From Aplectana chamaeleonis (lineage: Eukaryota; Nematoda; Chromadorea; Rhabditida; Cosmocercidae): 64,000 nucleotides of DNA. The notes under the pieces were generated by a model that saw nothing but the letters and a program-made list of their open reading frames with translations, did no database searches and was not told the DNA's origin. Of the stretch, positions 11,707 to 23,440 are shown piece by piece; position 1 is the first letter of the stretch; each line of letters starts with the position of its first letter. The translations under genes and the position numbers were made by a program. Location: positions 992,001 through 1,056,000 of the forward strand of contig JAPDOI010000040.1 in NCBI GenBank assembly GCA_029168955.1, given 5' to 3'.

Positions 11707-14700
11707 CGGCGAAACCAAACGAATACTACATGATGGGTGGCCGGCGAAGCCGGCCCATCGTTTGGCGAAGCCAAACGAATACTACATAGAGGGTGGCCGG
11801 CGAAGCCGGCCCATCGTTTGGCGAAGCCAAACGAATACTACATGGAGGGTGGCCGGCGAAGCTGGCCCATCATTTGGCAAAGTCAAACGAATACTACATG
11901 GAGGGTGGCCGGAGAAGTCGGCCCATCGTTTGGCGAAGCCAAACGAATACTACATATCTATCGCTGGGCGAAGCCAAACGAATACTGCATAGAGGGTGGC
12001 CGGCGAAGCCGGCCCATCTTTTGGCGGAGCCAAACGAATACTACATGGAGGGTGGCCGCCAAGCCGGCCCATCGTTTGGCGAAGCCAAACGAATACTACA
12101 GGGAGGGTGGCCGGCGAAGCCGGCCCATCGTTTGGCGAAGCCAAACGAATACTACATCGAGGGTGACCGGCGAAGCCGGCCCATCGTTTGGCGAAGCCAA
12201 ACGGATACTACTACATGGAGGGTGGCCGGCAAAGCCGGCCCATCGGTTGGCGAAGCCAAACGAATACTACAGGGAGGGTGGCCGGCGAAGCCGGCCCATC
12301 GTTTGGCGAAGCAAAACGAATACTACATGGAGGGTAGCCGGCGAAGCCGGCCCATCGTTTGGCGAAGCCAAACGAATACTACATGTCTTTCGTTTGGCGA
12401 AGCCAAACGAATACTACATAGAGGGTGGCCGGCGGAGCCGGTCCATCGTTTGGTGAAGCCAAACGAATACTACAGGGAGGGTGGCCGGCGAAGCCGGCCC
12501 ATCGTTTGGCGAAGCCAAACGATTACTACATGGAGGCTGGCCGGCGAAGCCGGCCCATCGTTTGGCGAAGCCAAACGAATACTACATCGAGGGTGACCGG
12601 CGAAGCCGGCCCATCGTTTGGCGAAGCCAAACGAATACTACTACATGGAGGGTGGCCGGCGAAGCCGGCCCATCGTTTGGCGAAGCCAAACGAATACTAC
12701 ATCGAGGGTGGCCGGCGAAGCCGGCCCATGGTTTGGCGAAGCCAAACGAATACTACATAGACGGTGGACGGCGGAGCGGTCCATCGTTTGGTGAAGCCAA
12801 ACGAATACTACAGGAGGGTGGCCGGCGAAGTTGGCCCATCGTTTGGGGACGCCAAACGATCACTACATAGAGGGTGGCCGGCGAAGCCGGCCCATCGTTT
12901 GGCGAAGCCAGACGAATACTACATGAAGGGTGGCCGGCGAAGCCGGCCCATCGTTTGGCGAAGCCAAACGATTACTACATAGAGGGTGGCCAGCGAAGCC
13001 GGCCCATCGTTTGGCGAAGCCAAACGAATACTACATCGAGGGTGGCCGGCGAAGCCGGCCCATGGTTTGGCGAAGCCAAACTAATACTACATAGAGGGTG
13101 GCCGGCGAAGCCGGCCCATCGTTTGGCTAAGCCAAACGATGGGCCCTGGCCTCGCCAAACGATTACTACATAGAGGGTGGCCGGCGAAGTTGGTCTCGTT
13201 TGGCGAAGCCAAACGAATACTATATCGAGGGTGGCCGGCTAAGCCGGCCCATGGTTTGGCGAAGCCAAACTAATACTACATAGAGGGTGGCCGGCGAAGC
13301 CGGCCCATCGTTTGGAGAAGCCAAACGATGACTACATAGAGGGTGGCCGGCGAAGCCGGCCCATCGTTTGGCCAAGCCAAACGAATACTATACGGAGGGT
13401 AGCAGGCGAAGTTGACAATCGTTCGGCGAAGCGGAACAAATACTATACGGTGGGTGGCCGGCGAAGCCGGCCCATCGTTCGGCCAAGCCGACCGAATACA
13501 ACGCGTGGTGAATGGAGGTGGGTCGGCGAAGCCGGCCCATCGTTTGGCGGAGCCGAACGAGTACTACGCATGGTGAATGGAGGTGGGTCGGCGAAGTCTG
13601 CCCATCGTTCGGCGGAGCCGAACGAGTACTACGCATGGTGAATGGAGGTGGGTCGGCGAAGTCTGCCCATCGTTCGGCGGAGCCAAACGAATACTTAGCG
13701 TGGTGAATGGAGGTGGGTCGGCGAAGCCGGCCCACCGTTCGGCGAAACCGAACGATTACTACGCATGGTGAATGGAGGTGGATCGGCGAAGTCTGCCCAT
13801 CGTTTGGCGGAGCCAAACGAATACTACGCGTGGTGATTAGAGGTGGGTCGGCGAAGCCGGCAATCGTTCGGCGAAGCCGAACGAATACTACGCGTGGTGA
13901 ATGGAGGTGGGTCGGCGAAGTCGGCCCATCGTTTGGCGGAGCCGAACGAATACTACGCGTGGTGAATGGAGGTGGGTCGGCGAAGCCGGCCCATCGTTCG
14001 GCGAAGCCGAACGAATACTATACGGAGGGTAGCAGGCGAAGCCGGCCCATCGTTCGGCGAAGCCGAACGAATACTACTACATGGGGGGTGGCCGGGGAAG
14101 CTGGCCTACCAGCCGATTCATGAAGCCAAACGAATACTACATCGAGGGTGGCCGGCGAAGCCGGCCCATGGTTTGGCGAAGCCAAACGAATACTACATAG
14201 AGGGTGGCCGGCGGAGCCGGCCCATCGTTTGGAGAAGCCAAACGATGACTACATAGAGGGTGGCCGGCGAAGCCGGCCCATCGTTTGGCCAAGCCAAACG
14301 AATACTATACGGAGGGTAGCAGGCGAAGCCGGCCAATCGTTCGGCGAAGCCGAACAAATACTATACGGTGGGTGGCCGGCGAAGCCGGCCCATCGTTCGG
14401 CCAAGCCGACCGAATACAACGCGTGGTGAATGGAGGTGGGTCGGCAAAGCCGGCCCATCATTTGGCGGAGCCAAACGAATACTACGCGTGGTGAATGGAG
14501 GTGGGTCGGCGAAACCGGCCCATCGTTCGGCGAAGCCGAACGAATACTACGCGTGGTGAATGGAGGTGGGTCGGCGAAGTCGGCCCATCGTTTGGCGGAG
14601 CCAAACGAATACTACGCGTGGTGAATGGAGGTGGGTCGGCGAAGCCGGCCCATCGTTCGGCGAAGCCGAACGAATACTACGCGTGGTGAATGGAGGTGGG

Positions 14701-17700
14701 TCGGCGAAGTCGGCCCATCGTTTGGCGGAGCCAAACGAATACTACGCGTGGTGATTAGAGGTGGGTCGGCGAAGCCGGCCCATCGTTCGGCGAAGCCGAA
14801 CGAATACTACGCGTGGTGAATGGAGGTGGGTCGGCGAAGTCGGCCCATCGTTTGGCGGAGCCGAACGAATACTACGCGTGGTGAATGGAGTGTGGGTCGC
14901 GAAGCCGGCCCATCGTTCGGCGAAGCCGAACGAATACTATACGGAGGGTAGCAGGCGAAGTTGGCCCATCGTTCGGCGAAGCCGAACGAATACTACTACA
15001 TGGAGGGTGGCCGGCGAAGTTGGCCCATCGTTTGGCGAAGCCAGAACGAATACTACATCGAGGGTGGCCGGCGAAGCCGGCCCATGGTTTGGCGAAGCCA
15101 AACGAATACTACATAGAGGGTGGCCGGCGGAGCCGGCCCATCGTTTGGAGAAGCCAAACGATGACTACATAGAGGGTGGCCGGCGAAGCCGGCCCATCGT
15201 TTGACCAAGCCAAACGAATACTATACGGAGGGTAGCAGGCGAAGCCGGCCAATCGTTCGGCGAAGCCGAACGAATACTATACGGTGGGTGGCCGGCGAAG
15301 CCGGCCCATCGTTCGGCCAAGCCGACCGAATACAACGCGTGGTGAATGGAGGTGGGTCGGCAAAGCCGGCCCATCATTTGGCGGAGCCAAACGAATACTA
15401 CGCGTGGTGAATGGAGGTGGGTCGGCAAAGCCGGCCCATCATTTGGCGGAGCCAAACGAATACTATGCGTGGTGAATGGAGGTGGGTCGGCGAAGCCGGC
15501 CCATCGTTCGGCGAAGCCAAACGAATACTACGCGTGGTGATTAGAGGTGGGTCGGCGAAGTCGGCCCATCGTTTGGCGGAGCCGAACGAATACTACGCGT
15601 GGTGAATGGAGGTGGGTCGGCGAAGCCGGCCCATCGTTCGGCGAAGCCGAACGAATACTATACGGAGGGTAGCAGGCGAAGCCGGCCCATCGTTCGGCGA
15701 AGCCGAACGAATACTACTACATGGAGGGTGGCCGGCGAAGCCGGCCCATCGTTTGGCGAAGCCAAACGAATACTACATCGAGGGTGGCCGGCGAAGCCGG
15801 CCCATGGTTTGGCGAAGCCAAACGAATACTACATAGAGGGTGGCCGGCGGAGCCGGCCCATCGTTTGGAGAAGCCAAACGATGACTACATAGAGGGTGGC
15901 CGGCGAAGCCGGCCCATCGTTTGGCCAAGCCAAACGAATACTATACGGAGGGTAGCAGGCGAAGCCGGCCAATCGTTCGGCGAAGCCGAACGAATACTAT
16001 ACGGTGGGTGGCCGGCGAAGCCGGCCCATCGTTCGGCCAAGCCGACCGAATACAACGCGTGGTGAATGGAGGTGGGTCGGCAAAGCCGGCCCATCATTTG
16101 GCGGAGCCAAACGAATACTACGCGTGGTGAATGGAGGTGGGTCGGCAAAGCCGGCCCATCATTTGGCGGAGCCAAACGAATACTACGCGTGGTGAATGGA
16201 GGTGGGTCGGCGAAGCGGGCCCATCGTTCGGCGAAGCCGAACGAATACTACGCGTGGTGAATGGAGGTGGGTCGGCGAAGTCGGCCCATCGTTTGGCGGA
16301 GCCAAACGAATACTATGCGTGGTGAATGGAGGTGGGTCGGCGAAGCCGGCCCATCGTTCGGCGAAGCCAAACGAATACTACGCGTGGTGAATGGAGGTGG
16401 GTCGGCGAAGCCGGCCCATCGTTCGGCGAAGCCGAACGAATACTACGCGTGGTGAATGGAGGTGGGTCGGCGAAGTCGGCCCATCGTTTGGCGGAGCCAA
16501 ACGAATACTACGCGTGGTGATTAGAGGTGGGTCGGCGAAGCCGGCCCATCGTTCGGCGAAGCCGAACGAATACTACGCGTGGTGAATGGAGGTGGGTCGG
16601 CGAAGCCGGCCCATCGTTCGGCGAAGCCGAACGAATACTATACGGAGGGTAGCAGGCGAAGCCGGCCCATCGTTCGGCGAAGCCGAACAAATACTACTAC
16701 ATGGAGGGTGGCCGGCGAAGCCGGCCCATCGTTTGGCGAAGCCAAACGAATACTACATCGAGGGTGGCCGGCGAAGCCGGCCCATGGTTTGGCGAAGCCA
16801 AACGAATACTACATAGAGGGTGGCCGGCGGAGCCGGCCCATCGTTTGGAGAAGCCAAACGATGACTACATAGAGGGTGGCCGGCGAAGCCGGCCCATCGT
16901 TTGGCCAAGCCAAACGAATACTATACGGAGGGTAGCAGGCGAAGCCGGCCAAACGTTCGGCGAAGCCGAACGAATACTATACGGTGGGTGGCCGGCGAAG
17001 CCGGCCCATCGTTCGGCCAAGCCGACCGAATACAACGCGTGGTGAATGGAGGTGGGTCGGCAAAGCCGGCCCATCATTTGGCGGAGCCAAACGAATACTA
17101 CGCGTGGTGAATGGAGGTGGGTCGGCGAAACCGGCCCATCGTTCGGCGAAGCCGAACGAATACTACGCGTGGTGACTGGAGGTGGGTCGGCGAAGTCGGC
17201 CCATCGTTTGGCGGAGCCAAACGAATACTACGCGTGGTGAATGGAGGTGGGTCGGCGAAGTCGGCCCATCGTTTGGCGGAGCCGAACGAATACTACGCGT
17301 GGTGATTAGAGGTGGGTCGGCGAAGCCGGCCCATCGTTCGGCGAAGCCGAACGAATACTACGCGTGGTGATTGGAGGTGGGTCGGCGAAGCCGGCCCATC
17401 GTTTGGCGAAGCCGATTGAATACTACGCTTGGTGATTGGAGGTGGGTCGGCAAAGCCGGCCCATGGTTCGGCGAAGCCGGACGAATACTATACGGAGGGT
17501 AGCAGGCGAAGTTGGCCCATCGTTCGGCGAAGCCGAACGGATACTACTATTGGAGGGTGGCCGGCGACCCCGTCCCATCGTTTGGCGAAGCCAAAAGAAT
17601 ACTACATCGAGGGTGGCCGGCGAAGCCGGCCCATGGTTTGGCGAAGCCAAACGATTACTACATAGGGGGTGGCCGGCGGAGCCGGCCCATCGTTTGGAGA

Positions 17701-20700
17701 AGCCAAACGAGGACTACATAGAGGGTGGCCGGCGGAGGCGGCCCACCGTTTGGCCAAGCCAAACGAATACTATACGGAGGGGAGCAGGCGAAGTTGCCAA
17801 TCGTTCGGCGAAGCCGACCGAATACTATCGGGTGGGAGGCCGGCGAAGCCGGCCCATCGTTCGGCCAAGCCGACCGAATACAACGCGTGGTGAATGGAGG
17901 TGGGTCGGCAAAGCCGGCCCATCATTTGGCGGAGCCAAACGAATACTACGCGTGGTGAATGGAGGTGGGTCGGCGAAATTGGCTCATCGTTCGGCGAAGC
18001 CGAACTAATACTACGCGTGGTGAATGGAGGTGGGTCGGCGAAGTCGGCCCTTCGTTTGGCGGAGCCAAACGAATACTACGCGTGGTGAATGGAGGTGGGT
18101 CGGCGAAGTTGGCCCATCGTTCGGCGAAGCCGAACGAATACTACGCGTGGTGATTGGAGGTCGGTCGGCGAAGTCGGCCCATCGTTTGGCGGAGCCAAAC
18201 GAATACTACGCGTGGTGATTGGAGGTGGGTCGGGGAAGCCGGCCCATCGTTTGGCGAAGCCGAACGAATACTACGCGTGGTGAATGGAGGTGGGTCGGCG
18301 AAGTCGGTCCATCGTTTGGCGGAGCCGAACGAATACTACGCGTGGTGAATGGAGGTGGGTCGGCGAAGCCGGCCCATCGTTCGGCGAAGCCGAACGAATA
18401 CTATATGGAGGGTAGCAGGCGAAGCCGGCCCATCGTTCGGCGAAGCCGAACGAATACTACTACATGGAGGGTGGCCGGCGAAGCCGGCCCATCGTTTGGC
18501 GAAGCCAAACGAATACTACATCGAGGGTGGCCGGCGAAGCCGGCCCATGGTTTGGCGAAGCCAAACGAATACTACATAGAGGGTGGCCGGCGGAGCCGGT
18601 CCATCGTTTGGCTAAGCCAAACGAATACTACAGGGAGGGTGGCCGGCGAAGCCGGCCCATAGTTTGGCGAAGCCAAACGATCACTACATAGAGGGTGACC
18701 GGCGAAGCCGGCCCATCGTTTGGCGAAGCCAGACGAATACTACATGAAGGGTGGCCGGCGAAGCCGGCGATTACTACATAGAGGGTGGCCGGCGAAGCCG
18801 GCCCATCGTTTGGCGAAGCCAAACGAATACTACATCGAGGGTGGCCGGCGAAGCCGGCCCATGGTTTGGCGAAGCCAAACTAATACTACATAGAGGGTGG
18901 CCGGCGAAGCCGGCCCATCGTTTGGCTCAGCCAAACGATGGGCCCTGGCTTCGCCAAACGATTACTACATAGAGGGTGGCCGGCGAAGCCGGCCCATCGT
19001 TTGGCGAAGCCAAACGAATACTACATCAAGGGTGGCCGGCGAAGTTGCCCCTCGTTTGGCGAAGCCAACCGAATACTATATCGAGGGTGGCCGGCGAAGC
19101 CGGCCCATGGTTTGGCGAAGCCAAACTAATACTACATAGAGGGTGGCCGGCGAAGCCGGCCCATCGTTTGGCTAAGCCAAACGAATACTACGTGGAGGGT
19201 GGCCGGCGAAGCCGGCCCATCGTTTGGAGAAGCCAAACGATGACTACATAGAGGGGGACCGGCGAAGGGCCCATCGTTTGGCCAAGCCAAACGAATACTA
19301 TACGGAGGGTAGCAGGCGAAGTTGGCCACTCGTCCGGCGAAGCCGAACGAATACTATACGGTGGGTGGCCGGCGAAGCCGGCCCATCGTTCGGCCAAGCC
19401 GACCGAATACAACGCGTGGTGAATGGAGGTGGGTCGGCAAAGCCGGCCCATCATTTGGCGGAGCCAAACGAATACTACGCGTGGTGAATGGAGGTGGGTC
19501 GGCGAAGCCGGCCCATCGTTTGGCGAAGCCGAACGAATACTACGCGTGGTGAATGGAGGTGGGTCGGCGAAGTCGGCCCATCGTTTGGCGGAGCCAAACG
19601 AATACTACGCGTGGTGAATGGAGGTGGGTCGGCGAAGCGGCTCATCGTTCGGCGAAGCCGAACGAATACTACGCGTGGTGAATGGAGGTGGGTCGGCGAA
19701 GTCGGCCCATCGTTTGGCGGAGCCAAACGAATACTACGCGTGGTGATTAGAGGTGGGTCGGCGAAGCCGGCCCATCGTTCGGCGAAGCCGAACGAATACT
19801 ACGCGTGGTCAATGGAGGTGGGTCGGCGAAGTCGGCCCATCGTTTGGCGGAGCCAAACGAATACTACGCGTGGTGAATGGAGGTGGGTCGGCGAAGTTGG
19901 CCTGAATCAGTTCGGCGAAGCCGAACGAATACTATACGGAGGGTAGCAGGCGAAGCCGGCCCATCGTTCGGCGAAGCCGAACGAATACTTCACAAAGGGT
20001 GGCCGGCGAAGCCGGCCTACCGTTCGGCGAAGCTGAACGAATACTACGCGTGGTGAATGGAGGTGGGTCGGCGAAGTCGGCCCATCGTTTGGCGGAGCCA
20101 AACGAATACTACGCGTGGTGAATGGAGGTGGGTCGGCGAAGCCGGCCCATCGTTCGGCGAAGCCGAACGAATACTACGCGTGGTGAATGGAGGTGGGTCG
20201 GCGAAGTCGGCCCATCGTTTGGCGGAGCCAAACGAATACTACGCGTGGTGAAGGGAGGTGGGCCGGCGAAGCCGGCCCCTCGTTCGGCGAAGCCGAACGA
20301 ATACTACGCGTGGTGAATGGAGGTGGGTCGGCGAAGTCGGCCCATCGTTTGGCGGAGCCAAACGAATACTACGCGTGGTGATTAGAGGTGGGTCGGCGAA
20401 GCCGGCCCATCGTTCGGCGAAGCCGAACGAATACTACGCGTGGTGATTAGAGGTGGGTCGGCGAAGCCGGCCCATTGTTCGGCGAAGCCGAACGAATACT
20501 ACGCGTGGTCAATGGAGGTGGGTCGGCGAAGTCGGCCCATCGTTTGGCTAAGCCAAACGAATACTACGTGGAGGGTGGCCGGCGAAGCCGGCCCATCGTT
20601 TGGAGAAGCCAAACGATGACTACATAGAGGGTGGCCGGCGAAGCCGGCCCATCGTTGGGCCAAGCCAAACGAATACTATACGGAGGGTAGCAGGCGAAGC

Positions 20701-22080
20701 CGGCCAATCGTTCGGCGAAGCCGAACAAATACTATACGGTGGGTGGCCGGCGAAGCCGGCCCATCGTTCGGCCAAGCCGACCGAATACAACGCGTGGTGA
20801 ATGGAGGTGGGTCGGCAAAGCCGGCCCATCATTTGGCGGAGCCAAACGAATACTACGCGTGGTGAATGGAGGTGGGTCGGCGAAGCTGGCTCATCGTTCG
20901 GCGAAGCCGAACGAATACTACGCGTGGTGAATGGAGGTGGGTCGGCGAAGTCGGCCCATCGTTTGGCGGAGCCAAACGAATACTACGCGTGGTGAATGGA
21001 GGTGGGTCGGCGAAGTTGGCCCATCGTTCGGCGAAGCCGAACGAATACTACGCGTGGTGAATGGAGGTGGGTCGGCGAAGTCGGCCCATCGTTTGGCGGA
21101 GCCAAACGAATACTACGCGTGGTGATTAGAGGTGGGTCGGCGAAGTTGGCCCATCGTTCGGCGAAGCCGAACGAATACTACGCGTGGTCAATGGAGGTGG
21201 GTCGGCGAAGTCGGCCCATCGTTTGGCGGAGCCAAACGAATACTACGCGTGGTGAATGGAGGTGGGTCGGCGAAGTTGGCCCATCGTTCGGCGAAGCCGA
21301 ACGAATACTATACGGAGGGTAGCAGGCGAAGTTGGCTCATCGTTCGGCGAAGCCGAACGAATACTTCATTAAAGGGTGGCCGGCGAAGCCGGCCTACCGT
21401 TCGGCGAAGCTGAACGAATACTACGCGTGGTGAATGGAGGTGGGTCGGCGAAGTCGGCCCATCGTTTGCCGGAGCCAAACGAATACTACGCGTGGTGGAA
21501 TGGAGTGTGGGTCGGCGAAGCTGGCTCCATCGTTCGGCGAAGCCGAACGAATACTACGCGTGGTGAATGGAGGTGGGTCGGCGAAGTCGGCCCATCGTTT
21601 GGCGGAGCCAAACGAATACTACGCGTGGTGAATGGAGGTGGGTCGGCGAAGCTGGCTCATCGTTCGGCGAAGCCGAACGAATACTACGCGTGGTGAATGG
21701 AGGTGGGTCGGCGAAGTCGGCCCATCGTTTGGCGGAGCCAAACGAATACTACGCGTGGTGATTAGAGGTGGGTCGGCGAAGCTGGCTCCATCGTTCGGCG
21801 AAGCCGAACGAATACTACGCGTGGTCAATGGAGGTGGGTCGGCGAAGTCGGCCCATCGTTTGGCGGAGCCAAACGAATACTACGCGTGGTGAATGGAGGT
21901 GGGTCGGCGAAGTTGGCCCATCGTTCGGCGAAGCCGAACGAATACTATACGGAGGGTAGCAGGCGAAGCCGGCCCATCGTTCGGCGAAGCCGAACGAATA
22001 CTTCACAAAGGGTGGCCGGCGAAGCCGGCCTACCGTTCGGCGAAGCTGAACGAATACTATACGGTGGGTGGCCGGCGAAG
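11707..22080. repeat. Satellite array, block 2 (56/65-bp hairpin units)
   Basis: Same satellite as block 1, resuming without spacer after the minisatellite. It opens with about 1.7 kb of 56-bp units, then alternates 65-bp and 56-bp runs. Units are more uniform than in block 1, with hairpin 1 mostly the perfect GCCGGCGAAGCCGGC. The final ~200 bp match the end of block 1, including a diverged unit with ACTTCATTAAAGGG or ACTTCACAAAGGG. Both arrays therefore end at the same point against the same tail. Predicted short proteins are repeat by-products. Confidence 0.95.
14285..17110. repeat. Higher-order repeat region in the satellite
   Basis: A fixed multi-unit cassette recurs. It reads TATACGGAGGGTAGCAGGCG, then TATACGGTGGGTGGCCGGCG, then GACCGAATACAACGCGTGG, then 65-bp units. 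Copies start near 14285, 15201, 15921 and 16901, giving spacings of 916, 720 and 980 bp. Translated copies at 15201 and 15921 differ by one residue. Spacing varies with the number of 65-bp units between cassettes, which fits recent unequal exchange. Confidence 0.85.
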
Positions 22081-22540
22081 CCTGCTCGCTGCGAGGATGC
22101 AAATGACACGTACCGATCTTGCGTGTCGCCACCTAAGAGCGCAGCATGTTTGGAGAATTGAAAACATTGAGCAGTTAAAAGGCTTTTTGACGTCATGTTT
22201 GTTTGCTTGCTTGACCATTTTTCAAAAAGGACAACTATACTACTGTCGTCGTGGTATTCGGTCTTTGGAACGGCGCTGGCCACATGGTTGTAGACGTACT
22301 GGTCTATTCACGTTGCTTTCACAAGCATGTTTAGGAGCTTGTACCGTACATTAGGGAGTGAAATTTATTGTTCCTTAGCGTGCGTATGTGGAGCTGGGAT
22401 ACAAACAGTGTGAGTGTGGGATAGTTGAGTAGCAGCATACGCGCACACGCGCGCGATACACCTTAGTGATTTTGACTCTGAAACAGAGGGTTTGCTGCCT
22501 CCAAGTCAAGTGGCTGCCCCGGGCTAGGGACCCGAAGGGT
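22081..22540. repeat. Satellite-flanking tail, copy 2
   Basis: Second copy of the tail at 8185-8635, offset by 13,896 bp, again starting where the satellite ends and again followed by (TAA)n. It has a longer CGCAGCATGTTTG segment after CACCTAAGAG and an extra GGAC after TTTTTCAAAAA. Confidence 0.9.
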
Positions 22541-22543
22541 TAC

Positions 22544-22545
22544 TA

Positions 22546-22626
<81 letters not shown>

Positions 22627-22629
22627 GTA

Positions 22630-22668
<39 letters not shown>

Positions 22669-22770
22669 TTAATAATAACAATAATAACAATAATAAAAAT
22701 AATAATGATTATTATTATTAGAATAATAATAATAACAATAACAGTATTAATAATAATAACAATAATAATA
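22544..22770. repeat. (TAA)n microsatellite, long
   Basis: About 225 bp of TAA repeats with TAG, TAC, TTA and ACAATAA interruptions, most frequent towards the right. On the minus strand it gives a spurious poly-leucine frame. Confidence 0.95.
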
Positions 22771-23111
22771 ATTTATTGCGTAGTTTAGGACATACGTACG
22801 ATATAAAGAAAAAAAAACAAATAGGGAGCACATAAATCGCAGTGCTATTCAGAAAGAATCTTTATTCTTTGCTAAATACTTGAACTCCTGAAAAATTGAG
22901 GGATAGCTTATAACCCATGCCCCAAGAACACGTATGCAGATCCCGCTCGGCAAGCAAATGCTGAAGGCTCTAAATTCGATTTTGATTTTCTATCGGGAAT
23001 TTTCACTGGATCACCAGGAGTCCGTGATGGTAATAAAGTGTAGAATTGCGAAACATCAATTTTCATAATCCTTAAGATCCTCTTCGATACCATACATGCA
23101 TCTCTCTTTTT
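22771..23111. other. AT-rich DNA, nothing recognised
   Basis: Follows the (TAA)n run and contains an A-rich stretch near 22807-22820. No gene, terminal repeat or RNA was recognised. Confidence 0.5.
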
Positions 23112-23440
23112 TTATCGGCGCGAATCGAAACTACTCAGTTTCAAGGAATTGTTTCTTACTCTAGCTCGGGATATCCTCGAATGTGCAAGTCCAAATGTAC
23201 GAATGAACAGTTTTCTCGTGTAACTGTTTTGCACTTTCTCAATCAGTGCAGTACCCTTCTTTTTGAACGGACAAAACACGGTTGTTCCAGTTCCGGCCAA
23301 TGATCTGACATACGTTTTGTATGCCTTCAAAAGAACCTCCTTAGCCTTTTTGCAAAGACTTTTGAAAATCTGAAACGTTCGCGATTGTGTCTCTCTAGCT
23401 ATCATTTTTAGATGCTTAGAAAAGTCCAACTTGTCATTAT
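23112..23440 (-). pseudogene. LINE reverse transcriptase thumb fragment (CR1/Jockey-like)
   Basis: The minus-strand frame of about 105 codons resembles the region after the catalytic palm in Jockey/CR1-type reverse transcriptases. It has the sequence VLLKAYKTYVRSL, then TTVFCPFKKK, then VQNSYTRKLFIRTFG, the conserved AYKxYVRPLLEY...VQNxFTR pattern of these LINEs. The family usually has LEY after the first block; here it is AGT. The endonuclease and palm are missing, so this is a short truncated remnant. Upstream and downstream sequence is AT-rich and not recognised. Confidence 0.65.

Noticed and set aside
1..22080. Regular palindromic repeats as a CRISPR array
   Set aside because: Spacers are themselves repeated and near identical, there are no cas genes, and the setting is eukaryotic.
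22463..22690. Poly-leucine minus-strand frame
   Set aside because: Translation of the (TAA)n microsatellite.
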